A DNA stretch of 64,000 nucleotides from JAOUFP01 sp963801505. Lineage in GTDB: Bacteria; Nitrospirota; Thermodesulfovibrionia; Thermodesulfovibrionales; UBA6898. The stretch covers positions 186,001 through 250,000 of the forward strand of contig CAWDEY010000020.1 of assembly GCA_963801505.1 (NCBI GenBank). Reading direction: 5' to 3'. The notes under the pieces were generated by a model. That model ran no database searches. It worked only from the letters and a program-made list of their open reading frames with translations, and was not told the origin of the DNA. The position numbers and the translations under genes were made by a program. Each line of letters begins with the position of its first letter. Positions within the stretch are counted from its first letter, which is position 1. Below, in pieces: positions 29,933 through 39,340 of the stretch.

Positions 29933-30289
29933 TTAATATCCGGCAGCAGGTTTTTTTGCCTTAAGAGATTTTATGTAAGCTACCATCTCCTTCATCTGGA
30001 CTGACTTTACATCTATAGCCTTGCCATTACTCGCGTTTACAATGCAGAAGTTTACTGCATCCTCAAGACCCTTCTGTTTCTTCCCCATAATATTGAACTC
30101 TTTTTTTTCAGCCGCATTTTCCAGTCCCTGCCCGTTAGGATGACAGGAGCTACATGCCTTTACACCTCCTGCGAAATTAGGGTCATTGAAAAGGGCCTTG
30201 CCTTTTTCCGCCTCACCAGCAGCAAACGCCAGAGTGAAGAGCGCTCCAAGAGCGATTACCGACATAAATACTATTTTGATGAATTTCAT
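29933..30289 (-). CDS. Periplasmic monohaem cytochrome c
   Basis: 118 aa. Signal peptide ends AFAAGEAEKG. Haem-binding CSSCH in GGVKACSSCHPNGQG; the C-terminal part MKEMVAYIKSLKAKKPA offers a Met axial ligand. A small class I cytochrome that would shuttle electrons in the periplasm. A GAGGTGACTG-type ribosome-binding site precedes the ATG. Neighbours are oxygen-response genes on the opposite strand. Confidence 0.9.
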   Translation of the reverse strand: MKFIKIVFMSVIALGALFTLAFAAGEAEKGKALFNDPNFAGGVKACSSCHPNGQGLENAAEKKEFNIMGKKQKGLEDAVNFCIVNASNGKAIDVKSVQMKEMVAYIKSLKAKKPAAGY

Positions 30290-30442
30290 TCTTCAGTCAC
30301 CTCCTTTTCTCAGTGGTAATAAAATAATTCTACTACACAAAAATTCCGTCCGCAACCAGTTTCATAAAATGTTTAGTTTGATTTATGGCCTGATGCCATT
30401 TAATCTGATATAATTAATATTATTCTCTAGGAGGAAAAACAG

Positions 30443-30934
30443 ATGATGAAAGATGCCATAGAAACCGCTATCAAGATGGAGACAGACGCGATCGCCTTTT
30501 ACGGCGAGGCGGCACAGAAAACCAGTCACCCCTTCGGAAAAGAGATGTTCAGGGGCTTTATAAAGGACGAGACCAGGCACCTGAAAATGCTTCAGGACCT
30601 GTTTAAGGGGATGGATTTCGAGGTCGAATTGGTGAGGCCTAAGGACACCATTAAAACCGTATTCAGTATGCTCAAAAACGAGATGATGCAGCGGGTCAAG
30701 GTCATGGACAATGAAATGGAGGCGGTCAATATAGCCTTGAAATTCGAGAAAGAAGGCTTTGATTTTTACAAGGAATCTGCCGGCAAGGCCGGGTCGCCAA
30801 AAGAAAAAGAACTTTTTGAAAAATTGTCTGTCGAGGAAAACGACCACTATACCATCCTGCTGGAAACTCAGAAATTCCTCGAAAATACCAAACAATGGTA
30901 TATGTACGAAGAGAGAGGAATCGTAGAAGGCTAA
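30443..30934 (+). CDS. Rubrerythrin/ferritin-like diiron protein without rubredoxin domain
   Basis: 163 aa, four-helix bundle. Diiron ligands: Glu in KMETDAIAFYGEAA, ExxH in KDETRHLKM, Glu in FEKEGFDFYKESA, ExxH in VEENDHYTI. AGGAGG lies 8 bases upstream. No rubredoxin Cys motifs, so electrons must come from another protein. Family members reduce peroxide or store iron; adjacent flavodiiron protein supports an oxidative-stress role. Confidence 0.87.
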   Translation: MMKDAIETAIKMETDAIAFYGEAAQKTSHPFGKEMFRGFIKDETRHLKMLQDLFKGMDFEVELVRPKDTIKTVFSMLKNEMMQRVKVMDNEMEAVNIALKFEKEGFDFYKESAGKAGSPKEKELFEKLSVEENDHYTILLETQKFLENTKQWYMYEERGIVEG

Positions 30935-30945
30935 TCGCAAAGACT

Positions 30946-31049
30946 CACCACAGAGAACACAGAGAAAATGAATTCAGGTTTTAAATAGCTCCGTGAACTC
31001 AGCGGATGTTTATTCTTAAAAATGAACTTCTCAGTTGTTCTCTGTGGTT
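30946..31049. repeat. Dispersed inverted-repeat element (copy 5)
   Basis: CACCACAGAGAACACAGAG and GTTCTCTGTGGTT arms with an inner CCGTGAACTCAGCGG stretch. Fills the gap between the rubrerythrin-like and flavodiiron genes. Confidence 0.7.
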
Positions 31050-31087
31050 AATTTATCACAATACTATTTATTTCGAAAGGGGCATTT

Positions 31088-32305
31088 ATGAAGACAGTAG
31101 AAATTAAACCTGATATTTATTGGGTTGGAGCAATAGACTGGGGAGTAAGAGATTTCCACGGTTATGTTACACCCAACGGAACAACTTATAACAACTATCT
31201 GATAATAGACGAACAGGTCACTCTCGTCGATACTGTGAAATACGATTTTTCGGATATTACCATAGACAATATTCGCAGTATAGTTGATCCGGCAAAGATA
31301 ACAAATCTGGTAATAAACCATATAGAGCCTGATCATGCCAGCAGCATAGATAAGATAATGGAACTGGCCCCTGATGCAACCATATATATAACTGAGAAGG
31401 GGAAGAAGGGGCTTGACAGGTCTTTTGATACATCAAAGTGGAAATTCACTATTGTAAAGACAGGTCATACACTCACAATCGGCAAATATAATCTTCTTTT
31501 CCTTGAGACCCCTATGCTTCACTGGCCTGATTCCATGGTCACCTACGTAAAAGAGGCGAAGCTCCTTATTTCCCAGGACGCCTTTGGCCAGCACCTTGCC
31601 ACCACAGCACGGTTCGATGATGAGTTCGTAGAATGCGCTTCACATGCCGAGCTGGATGAAGCTGTTATCGATTACTATGCAAACATACTCATGCCTTTTG
31701 GCAAGCTCATAAAAAATAAAATAGCAGATATCCAGAAGCTGGGACTTGAAATCGATATGATAGCCCCGGACCACGGGATTATCTGGAGAAGCTCGCCGCA
31801 AAAAGTCCTGCAGGATTATCTTGATATGGCCAACGGCCGGGCCGCGCTTCGTGTCGCGATAATATATGACACCATGTGGCACAGCACAGAACGTATGACA
31901 ATCCCACTAATGCAGGGCATCAAGGACGAGGGCGTGGACTGCAAAGTTGTAAAGCTCAGGGCAACGCCTATGAGCGGCGCGATCAAGGAGTTCTGGAAGT
32001 CCAGAGGCTGTCTTATCGGCACGCCAACATTGAACAATATCATGTTCCCCTCTGTTGCAGAGTTCATGACTCACCTCAGGGGATTGAGACCCCAAAACAG
32101 AATCACCGGTGCCTTTGGCAGCTATGGCTGGGGAGGAGGCGCTGTAAAAGAGGCCTATGAAGAGTTCAAGAGGATGAACCTTGAAATCGTTGAACCAGGC
32201 GTGCAGGTGTTATATAAACCGTCTCCTCAGGATGAAGATCAGTGTTATAATTTTGCCAGGGAATTCGCGAAAAAGGTAAAAGAGTATCATACAAAATTCT
32301 CATAA
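31088..32305 (+). CDS. A-type flavodiiron protein (oxygen or NO reductase)
   Basis: 405 aa. Metallo-beta-lactamase domain with the diiron ligands: HIEPDHASSID, His in PMLHWPDSM, Asp in SQDAFGQH, His in PDHGIIWRS. Flavodoxin domain from about residue 255 (VAIIYDTMWHSTERM, GAFGSYGWGGGAVK). It reduces O2 to water or NO to N2O in the cytoplasm using FMN and an external donor. GAAAGGGG precedes the ATG. Consistent with an anaerobe's oxygen defence. Confidence 0.95.
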   Translation: MKTVEIKPDIYWVGAIDWGVRDFHGYVTPNGTTYNNYLIIDEQVTLVDTVKYDFSDITIDNIRSIVDPAKITNLVINHIEPDHASSIDKIMELAPDATIYITEKGKKGLDRSFDTSKWKFTIVKTGHTLTIGKYNLLFLETPMLHWPDSMVTYVKEAKLLISQDAFGQHLATTARFDDEFVECASHAELDEAVIDYYANILMPFGKLIKNKIADIQKLGLEIDMIAPDHGIIWRSSPQKVLQDYLDMANGRAALRVAIIYDTMWHSTERMTIPLMQGIKDEGVDCKVVKLRATPMSGAIKEFWKSRGCLIGTPTLNNIMFPSVAEFMTHLRGLRPQNRITGAFGSYGWGGGAVKEAYEEFKRMNLEIVEPGVQVLYKPSPQDEDQCYNFAREFAKKVKEYHTKFS

Positions 32306-32351
32306 GGGACAAAGGCTTTAACAGACTACCATTGTATTCAAGGAGGTCATC

Positions 32352-33809
32352 ATAAACAGAGTACTCTGTGGCATCTTTATTATGATGTTTTCCGGCGCGG
32401 CCGTAGCCGGAGATTATGAAACTTGGCATCATGACCATGACAAGGCCAGTCCCATATGGGTACTTCCAAAGAGTACCGCCCCGGAGAATATGCGTTGGAC
32501 TAAACCTAGTCTGCCTGGAGATCTGGAGTCAAAGAGGTTTTTCTCCCCTGAGAATTGCCGGGGATGCCATGCCTCACTCTTTGATCAATGGAAAGGGTCC
32601 ATGATGGCCAACGCGTGGAAAGACCCGGTATTTCTTTCGGTATATAAAAGCTATATCCGGGACGCAAAAACCTCCTCTGAAAAAGCCGAGGTCGCCATGT
32701 GTTCAAGATGTCATACCCCCTCAGGCTACCTCGGCAACAACATGGGGAGGTACTTCGAAGGGGAACTTTTGGAAGTCGATACGAAAGGCGTCTCGTGCGA
32801 TATTTGTCACACTGCCGAGGCCAGCGCCGGAGTAGGAAACGGCTCCTTTATCCTCCATCCAGGTGACGCTTCCGAAGGTGTCTACGGGACAAAATACGGC
32901 CCCCGTAGGGATTCGGTTTCACCTGTACACCGCACACAATACTCGGAACTCCATACACGGGCCGAATTCTGCGGAATGTGTCATGATGTCGGACACGCGC
33001 ATAACATTATGCCCATTGAAAATACCTATTCAGAATGGCGTACAAGCCCCTACAATACAGGCGACCCAAAAACTTCGACTCATTGTCAGGACTGCCATAT
33101 GAAACAGAACCCCGACCACGCTGCGACTGGCTCGACAGACCTGCCGAATACTCCAGGATTTTCCGCTCCTGAAATGCTAGGCGCAAAGAAAAGAGACCAT
33201 GTCTGGCAGCACTATTTCATAGGCGGGAATTTTGTGGTCACCACCTTGCTCGGCAACGGACAGGCCGCAAGGATGGCCCAGGACAGGCTTGAACATGCAC
33301 TCACCATCGAGGTCATAGATAGTGGAAAGTCATTGAATAAAGGTGATCTGAACAAGATTAAAATAAAGGTGGTAAACTCAGGCGCCGGACATTACCTCCC
33401 GACAGGTCTCACCTATGTACGGGAATTATGGCTTCACCTGACGGTAAAGGACGCAGACGGAAAGCGCCTTTTTGAATCAGGGAGTCTGGACGAGAAAGGC
33501 AACATAGACCCTGAAGCCGTTGTCTATAAGACCATTCTCGGTGAAGGAGGAAAGGAGAGAAAACCTACCTTCTTTCTTCCGAAGGCAGTCCAGATACTGC
33601 ACGACAAGAGGATCCGTCCGAAGGGTTTTTCGATAGAAGATTATTCTTTTTTTATACCTTCGAATGCCAAGGGTCCGCTTAAGGTGGAGGTCGAGGCCAA
33701 ATACAGGAGCGCACCACAGTTCCTTATTAATGAACTTCTCGGGAAGGACGCCCCGGTGCTTCCTGTTTTTACTATGGGCAGGGCAGAGAGAGAAATCAAT
33801 GTCAACTAA
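32352..33809 (+). CDS. Multihaem cytochrome c (five CxxCH), cytochrome c554-like
   Basis: Haem motifs in order: CRGCH, CSRCH, CDICH, CGMCH, CQDCH, all before about residue 250; the C-terminal half is an Ig-like domain (VVNSGAGHYLPTGLTYVREL). No ATG gives a proper signal peptide: ATG 32382 leaves only MMFSGAAVAG. AGGAGG at 32341-32346 points instead to ATA at 32352, giving NRVLCGIFIIMMFSGAAVAG. Either AUA initiates or an ATG was misread. Periplasmic electron carrier or oxidoreductase; its stop overlaps the start of the iron-sulfur flavoprotein gene. Confidence 0.85.
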   Translation: MNRVLCGIFIMMFSGAAVAGDYETWHHDHDKASPIWVLPKSTAPENMRWTKPSLPGDLESKRFFSPENCRGCHASLFDQWKGSMMANAWKDPVFLSVYKSYIRDAKTSSEKAEVAMCSRCHTPSGYLGNNMGRYFEGELLEVDTKGVSCDICHTAEASAGVGNGSFILHPGDASEGVYGTKYGPRRDSVSPVHRTQYSELHTRAEFCGMCHDVGHAHNIMPIENTYSEWRTSPYNTGDPKTSTHCQDCHMKQNPDHAATGSTDLPNTPGFSAPEMLGAKKRDHVWQHYFIGGNFVVTTLLGNGQAARMAQDRLEHALTIEVIDSGKSLNKGDLNKIKIKVVNSGAGHYLPTGLTYVRELWLHLTVKDADGKRLFESGSLDEKGNIDPEAVVYKTILGEGGKERKPTFFLPKAVQILHDKRIRPKGFSIEDYSFFIPSNAKGPLKVEVEAKYRSAPQFLINELLGKDAPVLPVFTMGRAEREINVN

Positions 33810-34380
33810 CGTAAAAACAATCGCCTTTCTCGGCAGTCCGAGAAAAGACGGCAATACTGACCTGCTCCTCCAGGAGGCTATCAAAGGAATAGAATCAGCG
33901 GGGCTGACAGTAAAAACCTTCAGGTTAAACCTGATGAATATAAGACCCTGTCAGAACTGCGGCGGATGTGATGAAACAGGGGAATGCATTATTAAAGATG
34001 ATATGGAAGAAATTTACCGGGAAATACGGACTGCCGACAGGTTCATACTCGCCTCTCCCATCTTCTTCTTCGCGCTGAGCGCCCAGTCGAAGGCCATGAT
34101 CGACCGCTGCCAGAGCTTCTGGTGTGAAAAATATCTGCTTAAAAGACCTCTGCCCGCCGGACCTTACGGCCGCAAGGGACTTCTGCTGCTTGCTGGAGGT
34201 ATGAAAAAAGAGATCGGTCTGCAGTGCGCTGAAGCAACAGCAAAGGCATTTTTCAGGACGATAAGCGTACCCGAACATAGTACCCTGAGCTATCTTGGAA
34301 TAGATGCCAAAGGAGCGATTTTGGAGCGTCATAATGCGTTGAAAGAGGCGTTTGAGGCGGGGGAAAAACTGGTACTCTGA
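33799..34380 (+). CDS. Iron-sulfur flavoprotein / NADPH-dependent FMN reductase family
   Basis: 193 aa from ATG 33799 (MSTNVKTIAFLGSPRKDGNT), overlapping the cytochrome gene by 11 bases. FMN-binding loop GSPRKDGNTD; compact cluster RPCQNCGGCDETGEC (4Fe-4S motif of Isf-type flavoproteins); ILASPIFFFALSAQSKAMID flavin-side motif. Would pass electrons between ferredoxin-like donors and an acceptor. Context, between a multihaem cytochrome and a radical SAM gene, suggests a small redox operon. Confidence 0.85.
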   Translation: MSTNVKTIAFLGSPRKDGNTDLLLQEAIKGIESAGLTVKTFRLNLMNIRPCQNCGGCDETGECIIKDDMEEIYREIRTADRFILASPIFFFALSAQSKAMIDRCQSFWCEKYLLKRPLPAGPYGRKGLLLLAGGMKKEIGLQCAEATAKAFFRTISVPEHSTLSYLGIDAKGAILERHNALKEAFEAGEKLVL

Positions 34381-34384
34381 GACA

Positions 34385-35374
34385 ATGGAGTTCCCTTTCC
34401 CTGAATATATACAACTTTATCCGACCACGCGCTGCAATCAGCGCTGTCCTTTTTGCTTTAACTCTGAAATCAGCACCACCGCTGACCTCGACTATAACAA
34501 AGCCCTGGTCCTTTTGGATATCCTGGATAAAAATAATATCAATGGCATAGACATAATGGGAGGAGAGCCATTCCTGCTCCCCTGGCTTTTTGACTTTGTC
34601 AGGATAGCGCTCTCCAGAGGAATCTCCCTTAATATCAGCACCAATGGAAGCATGCCTGACCTGATCAGGCATTTCAGGGGAATATCTCCTGAAAATTTCA
34701 ATATTGGTATTTCCCTTGAAGGCAGCACCGCAGAGAAACATAACAGGCTTACGGGTTCAAACAATTTTGCATCTGCCATTGAAAGCATAAAAAAGCTTGT
34801 CGATTTAACACTCAACCCCATCGTTAAAACCGTCCTCAGTCCTGACACTAAAGAAGATATTCAAAATATATTGGATCTTGTCAGGGAACTTGGGGTCAGG
34901 CGTTACTACATCATACACATGGACGTTCTACGCAAGGAGGACCTCACAATAAAAAATGTCATTGACTATACCGCCTTTCTTGATTTTTATCGGAAAATAA
35001 AAACAGGAAATCCTGATATTGAGGTCCACAGTGTAAACGCCTCCTGCTTTGACAGTAATTCCCTGCCTCCTGGTGTACGCTGTGCCGGAGGGGTCCGCAA
35101 GCTTTCGGTCACGCCGGACGGAGGAGTATTTCCGTGCAACCTGTTTCATGGACTCAGTGGGTTTGGTATCGGCAATATTTTCAGAGACAGTTTTGAAGAC
35201 ATCTGGTCAAATCAGAGACTAGATCTGTTCAGAAATCACCAGAAAAACAGCTGCAGCATTTATACCTGCAAAAATCATGCATCATGCACAGGCGGTTGCC
35301 CGGCCCACGGTTTTTATCACTACGGGAATTCTGATGCAGCCGATATCAGATGCGTCCTTGCCAGGGGCTATTAA
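34385..35374 (+). CDS. Radical SAM protein with SPASM-type C-terminus
   Basis: 329 aa from ATG 34385 (MEFPFPEYIQLYPTTRCNQR). The SAM cluster motif is CNQRCPFC; GGEP is in IDIMGGEPFLLPW; STNGS follows. The C-terminal part has the SPASM-like set CAGGVRKLSVTPDGGVFPC ... CSIYTCKNHASCTGGCPAH, for auxiliary iron-sulfur clusters. Such enzymes modify peptides or mature cofactors and enzymes. No substrate peptide gene is obvious next door. Four bases after the flavoprotein gene. Confidence 0.88.
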   Translation: MEFPFPEYIQLYPTTRCNQRCPFCFNSEISTTADLDYNKALVLLDILDKNNINGIDIMGGEPFLLPWLFDFVRIALSRGISLNISTNGSMPDLIRHFRGISPENFNIGISLEGSTAEKHNRLTGSNNFASAIESIKKLVDLTLNPIVKTVLSPDTKEDIQNILDLVRELGVRRYYIIHMDVLRKEDLTIKNVIDYTAFLDFYRKIKTGNPDIEVHSVNASCFDSNSLPPGVRCAGGVRKLSVTPDGGVFPCNLFHGLSGFGIGNIFRDSFEDIWSNQRLDLFRNHQKNSCSIYTCKNHASCTGGCPAHGFYHYGNSDAADIRCVLARGY

Positions 35375-35402
35375 TAAGTTCATAAGTAATCGGGGAATTT
35401 CA

Positions 35403-35481
35403 TAAAATCCCTCCTAACCTCCCTTTACCAAAGGGAGGAATAATTCCCCTCTTTGCAAAGAGGGGCGAGGGGAGATTTTCT
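35403..35481. repeat. Second copy of MITE inner repeat, inverted
   Basis: Nearly identical, in reverse orientation, to 9110-9191: CCTCCCTTTACCAAAGGGAGG and CCCCTCTTTGCAAAGAGGGG hairpins in the same relative order when read on the minus strand. The 14-base ends and target duplication of the first copy are absent here. Confidence 0.8.
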
Positions 35482-35523
35482 AAATGAGTGACCATTATTT
35501 ATGGCCTCTTTAATAACAGCCGG

Positions 35524-35889
35524 CTACAGACAATCTATCTCTATGAGCATCACTGCTGCCCACACTGAGAACGAGTTCTCCGGTACCATATCAGGCAGTT
35601 CTATATCATCGGCCTGGAGGTCTGCCAGATACTTCACGTTTTGGAAATACCTGAAAACAAAGGCATCGAAGGTATCTTCCGTGACCTTATCCAGGACCTT
35701 TCTGTAATCCAGTTCAGAGAGGATATCTTTTATCAGTTTATTGACCCTCTCTTTTTCCTCTAACATCAGCTTTGTCCCGTTTTCCATTCCCCTCATGACG
35801 CTCCTCTGCGTCACGGTCTCCACTTCTTCATATGAGACCATTTTTTTCATCATACTGGCAGTTATATCGAGGACTTCTCTTTTGTTCAT
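35524..35889 (-). CDS. Unrecognised small family, member A
   Basis: 121 aa, no signal peptide. N-terminal helices (EVLDITASMMKKMVSYEEVE), then EKERVNKLIKDILSELDYRK, FDAFVFRYFQNVKYL, and SVWAAVMLIEIDCL at the end. It matches the protein at 45442-45810 over its C-terminal two thirds (EREKINELVRKI, LDAMVLRYLKN, LWAAIMIS). No known domain recognised. A bare GAGGTCGC lies before the ATG. Confidence 0.65.
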   Translation of the reverse strand: MNKREVLDITASMMKKMVSYEEVETVTQRSVMRGMENGTKLMLEEKERVNKLIKDILSELDYRKVLDKVTEDTFDAFVFRYFQNVKYLADLQADDIELPDMVPENSFSVWAAVMLIEIDCL

Positions 35890-35944
35890 GCGACCTCCTC
35901 ATGCTGAATATCTTATATCTGAAATACGCCTGAAATTTTTCTGT

Positions 35945-36838
35945 TCAGGCCTTTATTCTTTTCCACCTCCGGTGTATCCAGAGCCATTCAGAGGGATTAT
36001 TTCTAATATAATTTTCAATATGGCCGGAAAACCGTATTGTATCGTTATAAACAGCCTGTTCATAATCCCCTGCCTTGTCAAGTTCTATCTCAGCGCCTAT
36101 CTCGAGCAAATGTCCTCTGCCGGCCCTTCTGATAAAGACAGGCAGCACAGGTGAGCCTGTTTTTCTTGCAATGATACCGGGGATTTTCATAATATGGTCT
36201 TTTTTCCCCAGGAAATCAGCGACCACTCCTTCAACCCTGACGACGCTCTGGTCCATCAGCATACCTACTGCCTCATTTTTCTTCAGTGCCATGAGGATCT
36301 TCTTCAGCGCCCCTTTTTTGTAGATCACAGTGTTGCCGTACTTCTTCCTTGCATTTTCGATAATTTTATTGAGATAGGGGTTGTTCAGAGGCCTCGCCAC
36401 TCCATGAACACTAGTCAGTTTCGACGATAACACTATGCCCGTCAACTCCCAGTTGCCGCAATGACCTGAGATAAAAATGACCCCGACCCCTTTATCATGC
36501 GCTTTCCTGTAATTCTCTATTCCCCTTATCTCAACATGTTTTAATATTGTTTCCCCGGAACCGTAATATATTTTTACGATTTCTACAAACGATTTACCCA
36601 GGTTTCTGAAGTTCTGTTTTATGACTGATTCAGGGGTGGCTTTTATTATGACCGCGCCGCGCGCAACAGCTGCTTTGAGGTTCTCTATGGCAATTGAACG
36701 CCTGCTTTTCCAGAAATAGAAAAGCAGCCCCCCTATCGTCTCACCGACCTTCAGTGAAACAGCTAAAGGGATTAAGGCAAAAGGCAGAGAAAAAAGCAGC
36801 ATCAGCAGAAAAGAAAAAAGCTGAAGAGCTCTCCTCAT
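35945..36838 (-). CDS. Lysophospholipid / lipid A acyltransferase (LpxL/HtrB family)
   Basis: 297 aa. N-terminal membrane anchor (LFSFLLMLLFSLPFALIPLA). Acyltransferase motif I is GVIFISGHCGNWELTG (here HxxxxE in place of HxxxxD, normal for LpxL-like), then VARPLNNPYLNKIIE and GMLMDQSVVRVEGVVADFLG. It adds an acyl chain to lipid A precursors at the inner membrane. Its ATG overlaps the lon-like stop (ATGA). Confidence 0.88.
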   Translation of the reverse strand: MRRALQLFSFLLMLLFSLPFALIPLAVSLKVGETIGGLLFYFWKSRRSIAIENLKAAVARGAVIIKATPESVIKQNFRNLGKSFVEIVKIYYGSGETILKHVEIRGIENYRKAHDKGVGVIFISGHCGNWELTGIVLSSKLTSVHGVARPLNNPYLNKIIENARKKYGNTVIYKKGALKKILMALKKNEAVGMLMDQSVVRVEGVVADFLGKKDHIMKIPGIIARKTGSPVLPVFIRRAGRGHLLEIGAEIELDKAGDYEQAVYNDTIRFSGHIENYIRNNPSEWLWIHRRWKRIKA

Positions 36839-39255
36839 TTATTATTTTCTTCTTCTTTATCTTTGTCTTTATCTTTCTTGTCCTTGAAAGACTCGGTTAT
36901 TTCTAAAAGTCTTTTCATGACAAGGTGATTTACAGTGTCCTCAGGGAACGTCCCGTCTTCCTGCCTCTGTCCCATGACCTTGCCGGTAAATATCTCCATC
37001 CCCTCTTCCACCCTTTCAATCGGGAATATGCTGAATTTGCCTTCCCTGACCGCGTCCACCACTTCTTTTTTTAGCATAAGATGGTGGACATTCTTACTGG
37101 GGATAATGACCCCATGAGTTCCGTCCAACCCCCTCATCTTGCAGAGCTCGAAAAACCCTTCGATTTTTTCATTCACCCCGCCTATCGGCTGGACATCGCC
37201 GTTTTGGTCCATAGACCCGGTGACAGCTATGTTTTGCTTAAGCGGCACACCTGAAAGACTGCTCAGAATAACGTAAAGCTCGGCACAGGTCGCACTGTCG
37301 CCCTCGACCATGTCGTAAAGCTGTTCAAAGGTAATAGAGGCAGTAAAGCTGATGGCTTTTTTTCTGGCATACAGGCTGCCGATATAGTGTGTGATGATAA
37401 GGACCGCTTTTTCATGTATCCTGCCGCTCATCTTGGTTTCCCGTTCGATATTAATAACTCCCGCCTTCCCGGCATAGGTCGAGGCCGTGATGCGTGAAGG
37501 TTTTCCAAAGCTGTAATCGCCCATGTCCAGCACCGCAAGACCGTTTATCTGCCCTACCTTGACGCCGTCGGTATCGATAATCAGCGTGCCCTCAAGGATC
37601 ATCTCAGTCAGCCGCTCCTCTATTCGATTGGACCTATAAATCTTCTCTTCGATCGCTTTTAAGACATGTTCAGATGTTACGACAGCTCCTCCTGCCTTCT
37701 CCGCCCAGTAGTTAGACTCCCGAAGAAGGTCGGCTATCTCACTGAACTGTGAAGACAGCTTCCCCTGATGGCCTGCGAGACGCGACCCGTATTCAACAAT
37801 CCTGGCGACCCCGCTTTTGTCAAAGGGCCTCAGGTTCTCCTTTTTGCAGGAGCTGCCCACAAATGAGGCATAGGCCAGCACCATATCGTCATTGCATGCC
37901 ATCCGGCTGTCAAAGTCAGCCTTCACCTTGAAGAGTTCCCGGTATTCCTCATCAAGACTATAGAGCAGATAATACAGATACGGAGTGCCCAGGAGAACCA
38001 CCTTGACATTCAGGGGTATGGGCTCCGGCCTCAGGGTCGCAGTGGACATCATACGGTATTGTTCCATAACGTCTTCGAGCTTTATCTCCCTGTTTTTTAT
38101 CGCCCGTTTAAGCACATCATAGGAAAACACGCTCTTTAATACGTCCAGAATATTGACAATAAGATAGCCGCCGTTGGCCTTATGAAGGGCGCCTGCCTTT
38201 ATCATCGAAAAATCAGTGGTCGCCATGCCATATTGGAATCTGTACTCCAGCCTGCCGATCAGATTGAAAAAAGTCGGATTGCTTTCGTAAATACAGGGCG
38301 CCCCTTTGGTTTCCTGATTGTTGACAAGTACGTTTACCTCATAGCGCGTAAAATTCGGTTCCTGTCTCTGCATCTTCATAAAAGGAAGCGGAGGGGTCTG
38401 TTCTTCCTGGACCTTAAAGTCTTCTATATGCCCGAGTATGTCCTCAGTGACATCCGAAAGATATGAGACTATCTTTTCGTGTCCCTGATATTTCTTTTTC
38501 AGATCTTCCATATAGTGTCCTACAGCTGAAAGGGTAGCGTCTTTTTCGAGCTTCGAAAGCAGTTCCTTTACATCTTTTTCGGCCTCTCTTACCTCACGCG
38601 CAACATCATTAAGTTTTTCCTGAAGCTCTTTTCCTATTTCATCGACTTTGACCTTGACTCCGCCTTCCAGGGCCTCATATTCCTCTTCAGTAAGCGGTTC
38701 TCCACCCTTCTTCACCGGGACAATCATTAGCCCGCCTACTGTTTTCCTTATCGAAAATCCCTTTTCCGCGGCCTCCTGCTCCAGGCTGGAGAAAAGCTCT
38801 TTCTGTTTCTTCTGGAAATCTTCGAGTATTTTACTCTTCTGTTTTTCATATTCCTTTGATTCAAACACCTTCGAGATTTCCACCTTTAAAATGCGTACCA
38901 GCTCTGCCATATCTTTATAAAAAACCACGGCAGCTCCGGGAGGCAATGATATGGCAAGAGGTAAATCCGGGTCTTTGAAGTTGTAAACATAACACCAGTC
39001 GGACGGTACCGGTTCGTCGGCGGCCTTTTTAGCAAGGACCGATTTGATAGTAGTCAATTTCCCTGTGCCGTTTTCGCCGAGAATAAAAATATTAAAACCC
39101 TTACTGTCAAGATTAAGTCCGAAATCTATGGCCCTCAGTGCCCTGGCCTGGCCTATTATTTCGGTGACATCAGGTAATTCGGCTGTAGTATTAAATTTAA
39201 AGATGTCCTGGTCGCAGCACTTATAAAGTTCATTTGCTCCGAGTGGTTTTGGCAT
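36835..39255 (-). CDS. ATP-dependent Lon-like protease (AAA_32 / S16 type)
   Basis: 806 aa. ATG 39253-39255 after GGAGAG is preferred to an upstream TTG. ATPase domain: GENGTGKLTT at residues 60-69, long coiled-coil insertion about residues 140-270, then Walker B-like GALHKANGGYLIVNILDVL. S16 protease: catalytic Ser in EGDSATCAELY, Lys in GGVNEKIEGFFELC. C-terminus is highly charged (DKKDKDKDKEEENNK). Differs from classical LonA, lacking the LonN domain. Degrades misfolded proteins in the cytosol. Confidence 0.93.
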   Translation of the reverse strand: MPKPLGANELYKCCDQDIFKFNTTAELPDVTEIIGQARALRAIDFGLNLDSKGFNIFILGENGTGKLTTIKSVLAKKAADEPVPSDWCYVYNFKDPDLPLAISLPPGAAVVFYKDMAELVRILKVEISKVFESKEYEKQKSKILEDFQKKQKELFSSLEQEAAEKGFSIRKTVGGLMIVPVKKGGEPLTEEEYEALEGGVKVKVDEIGKELQEKLNDVAREVREAEKDVKELLSKLEKDATLSAVGHYMEDLKKKYQGHEKIVSYLSDVTEDILGHIEDFKVQEEQTPPLPFMKMQRQEPNFTRYEVNVLVNNQETKGAPCIYESNPTFFNLIGRLEYRFQYGMATTDFSMIKAGALHKANGGYLIVNILDVLKSVFSYDVLKRAIKNREIKLEDVMEQYRMMSTATLRPEPIPLNVKVVLLGTPYLYYLLYSLDEEYRELFKVKADFDSRMACNDDMVLAYASFVGSSCKKENLRPFDKSGVARIVEYGSRLAGHQGKLSSQFSEIADLLRESNYWAEKAGGAVVTSEHVLKAIEEKIYRSNRIEERLTEMILEGTLIIDTDGVKVGQINGLAVLDMGDYSFGKPSRITASTYAGKAGVINIERETKMSGRIHEKAVLIITHYIGSLYARKKAISFTASITFEQLYDMVEGDSATCAELYVILSSLSGVPLKQNIAVTGSMDQNGDVQPIGGVNEKIEGFFELCKMRGLDGTHGVIIPSKNVHHLMLKKEVVDAVREGKFSIFPIERVEEGMEIFTGKVMGQRQEDGTFPEDTVNHLVMKRLLEITESFKDKKDKDKDKEEENNK

Positions 39256-39340
39256 TTCAGTCTCTCCTGTCAACGATATTTTGTCTGCTGAGAAAAGTAT
39301 ATGAGAAAACAGACAGATTTTCCATATACTTTCAGGAACT

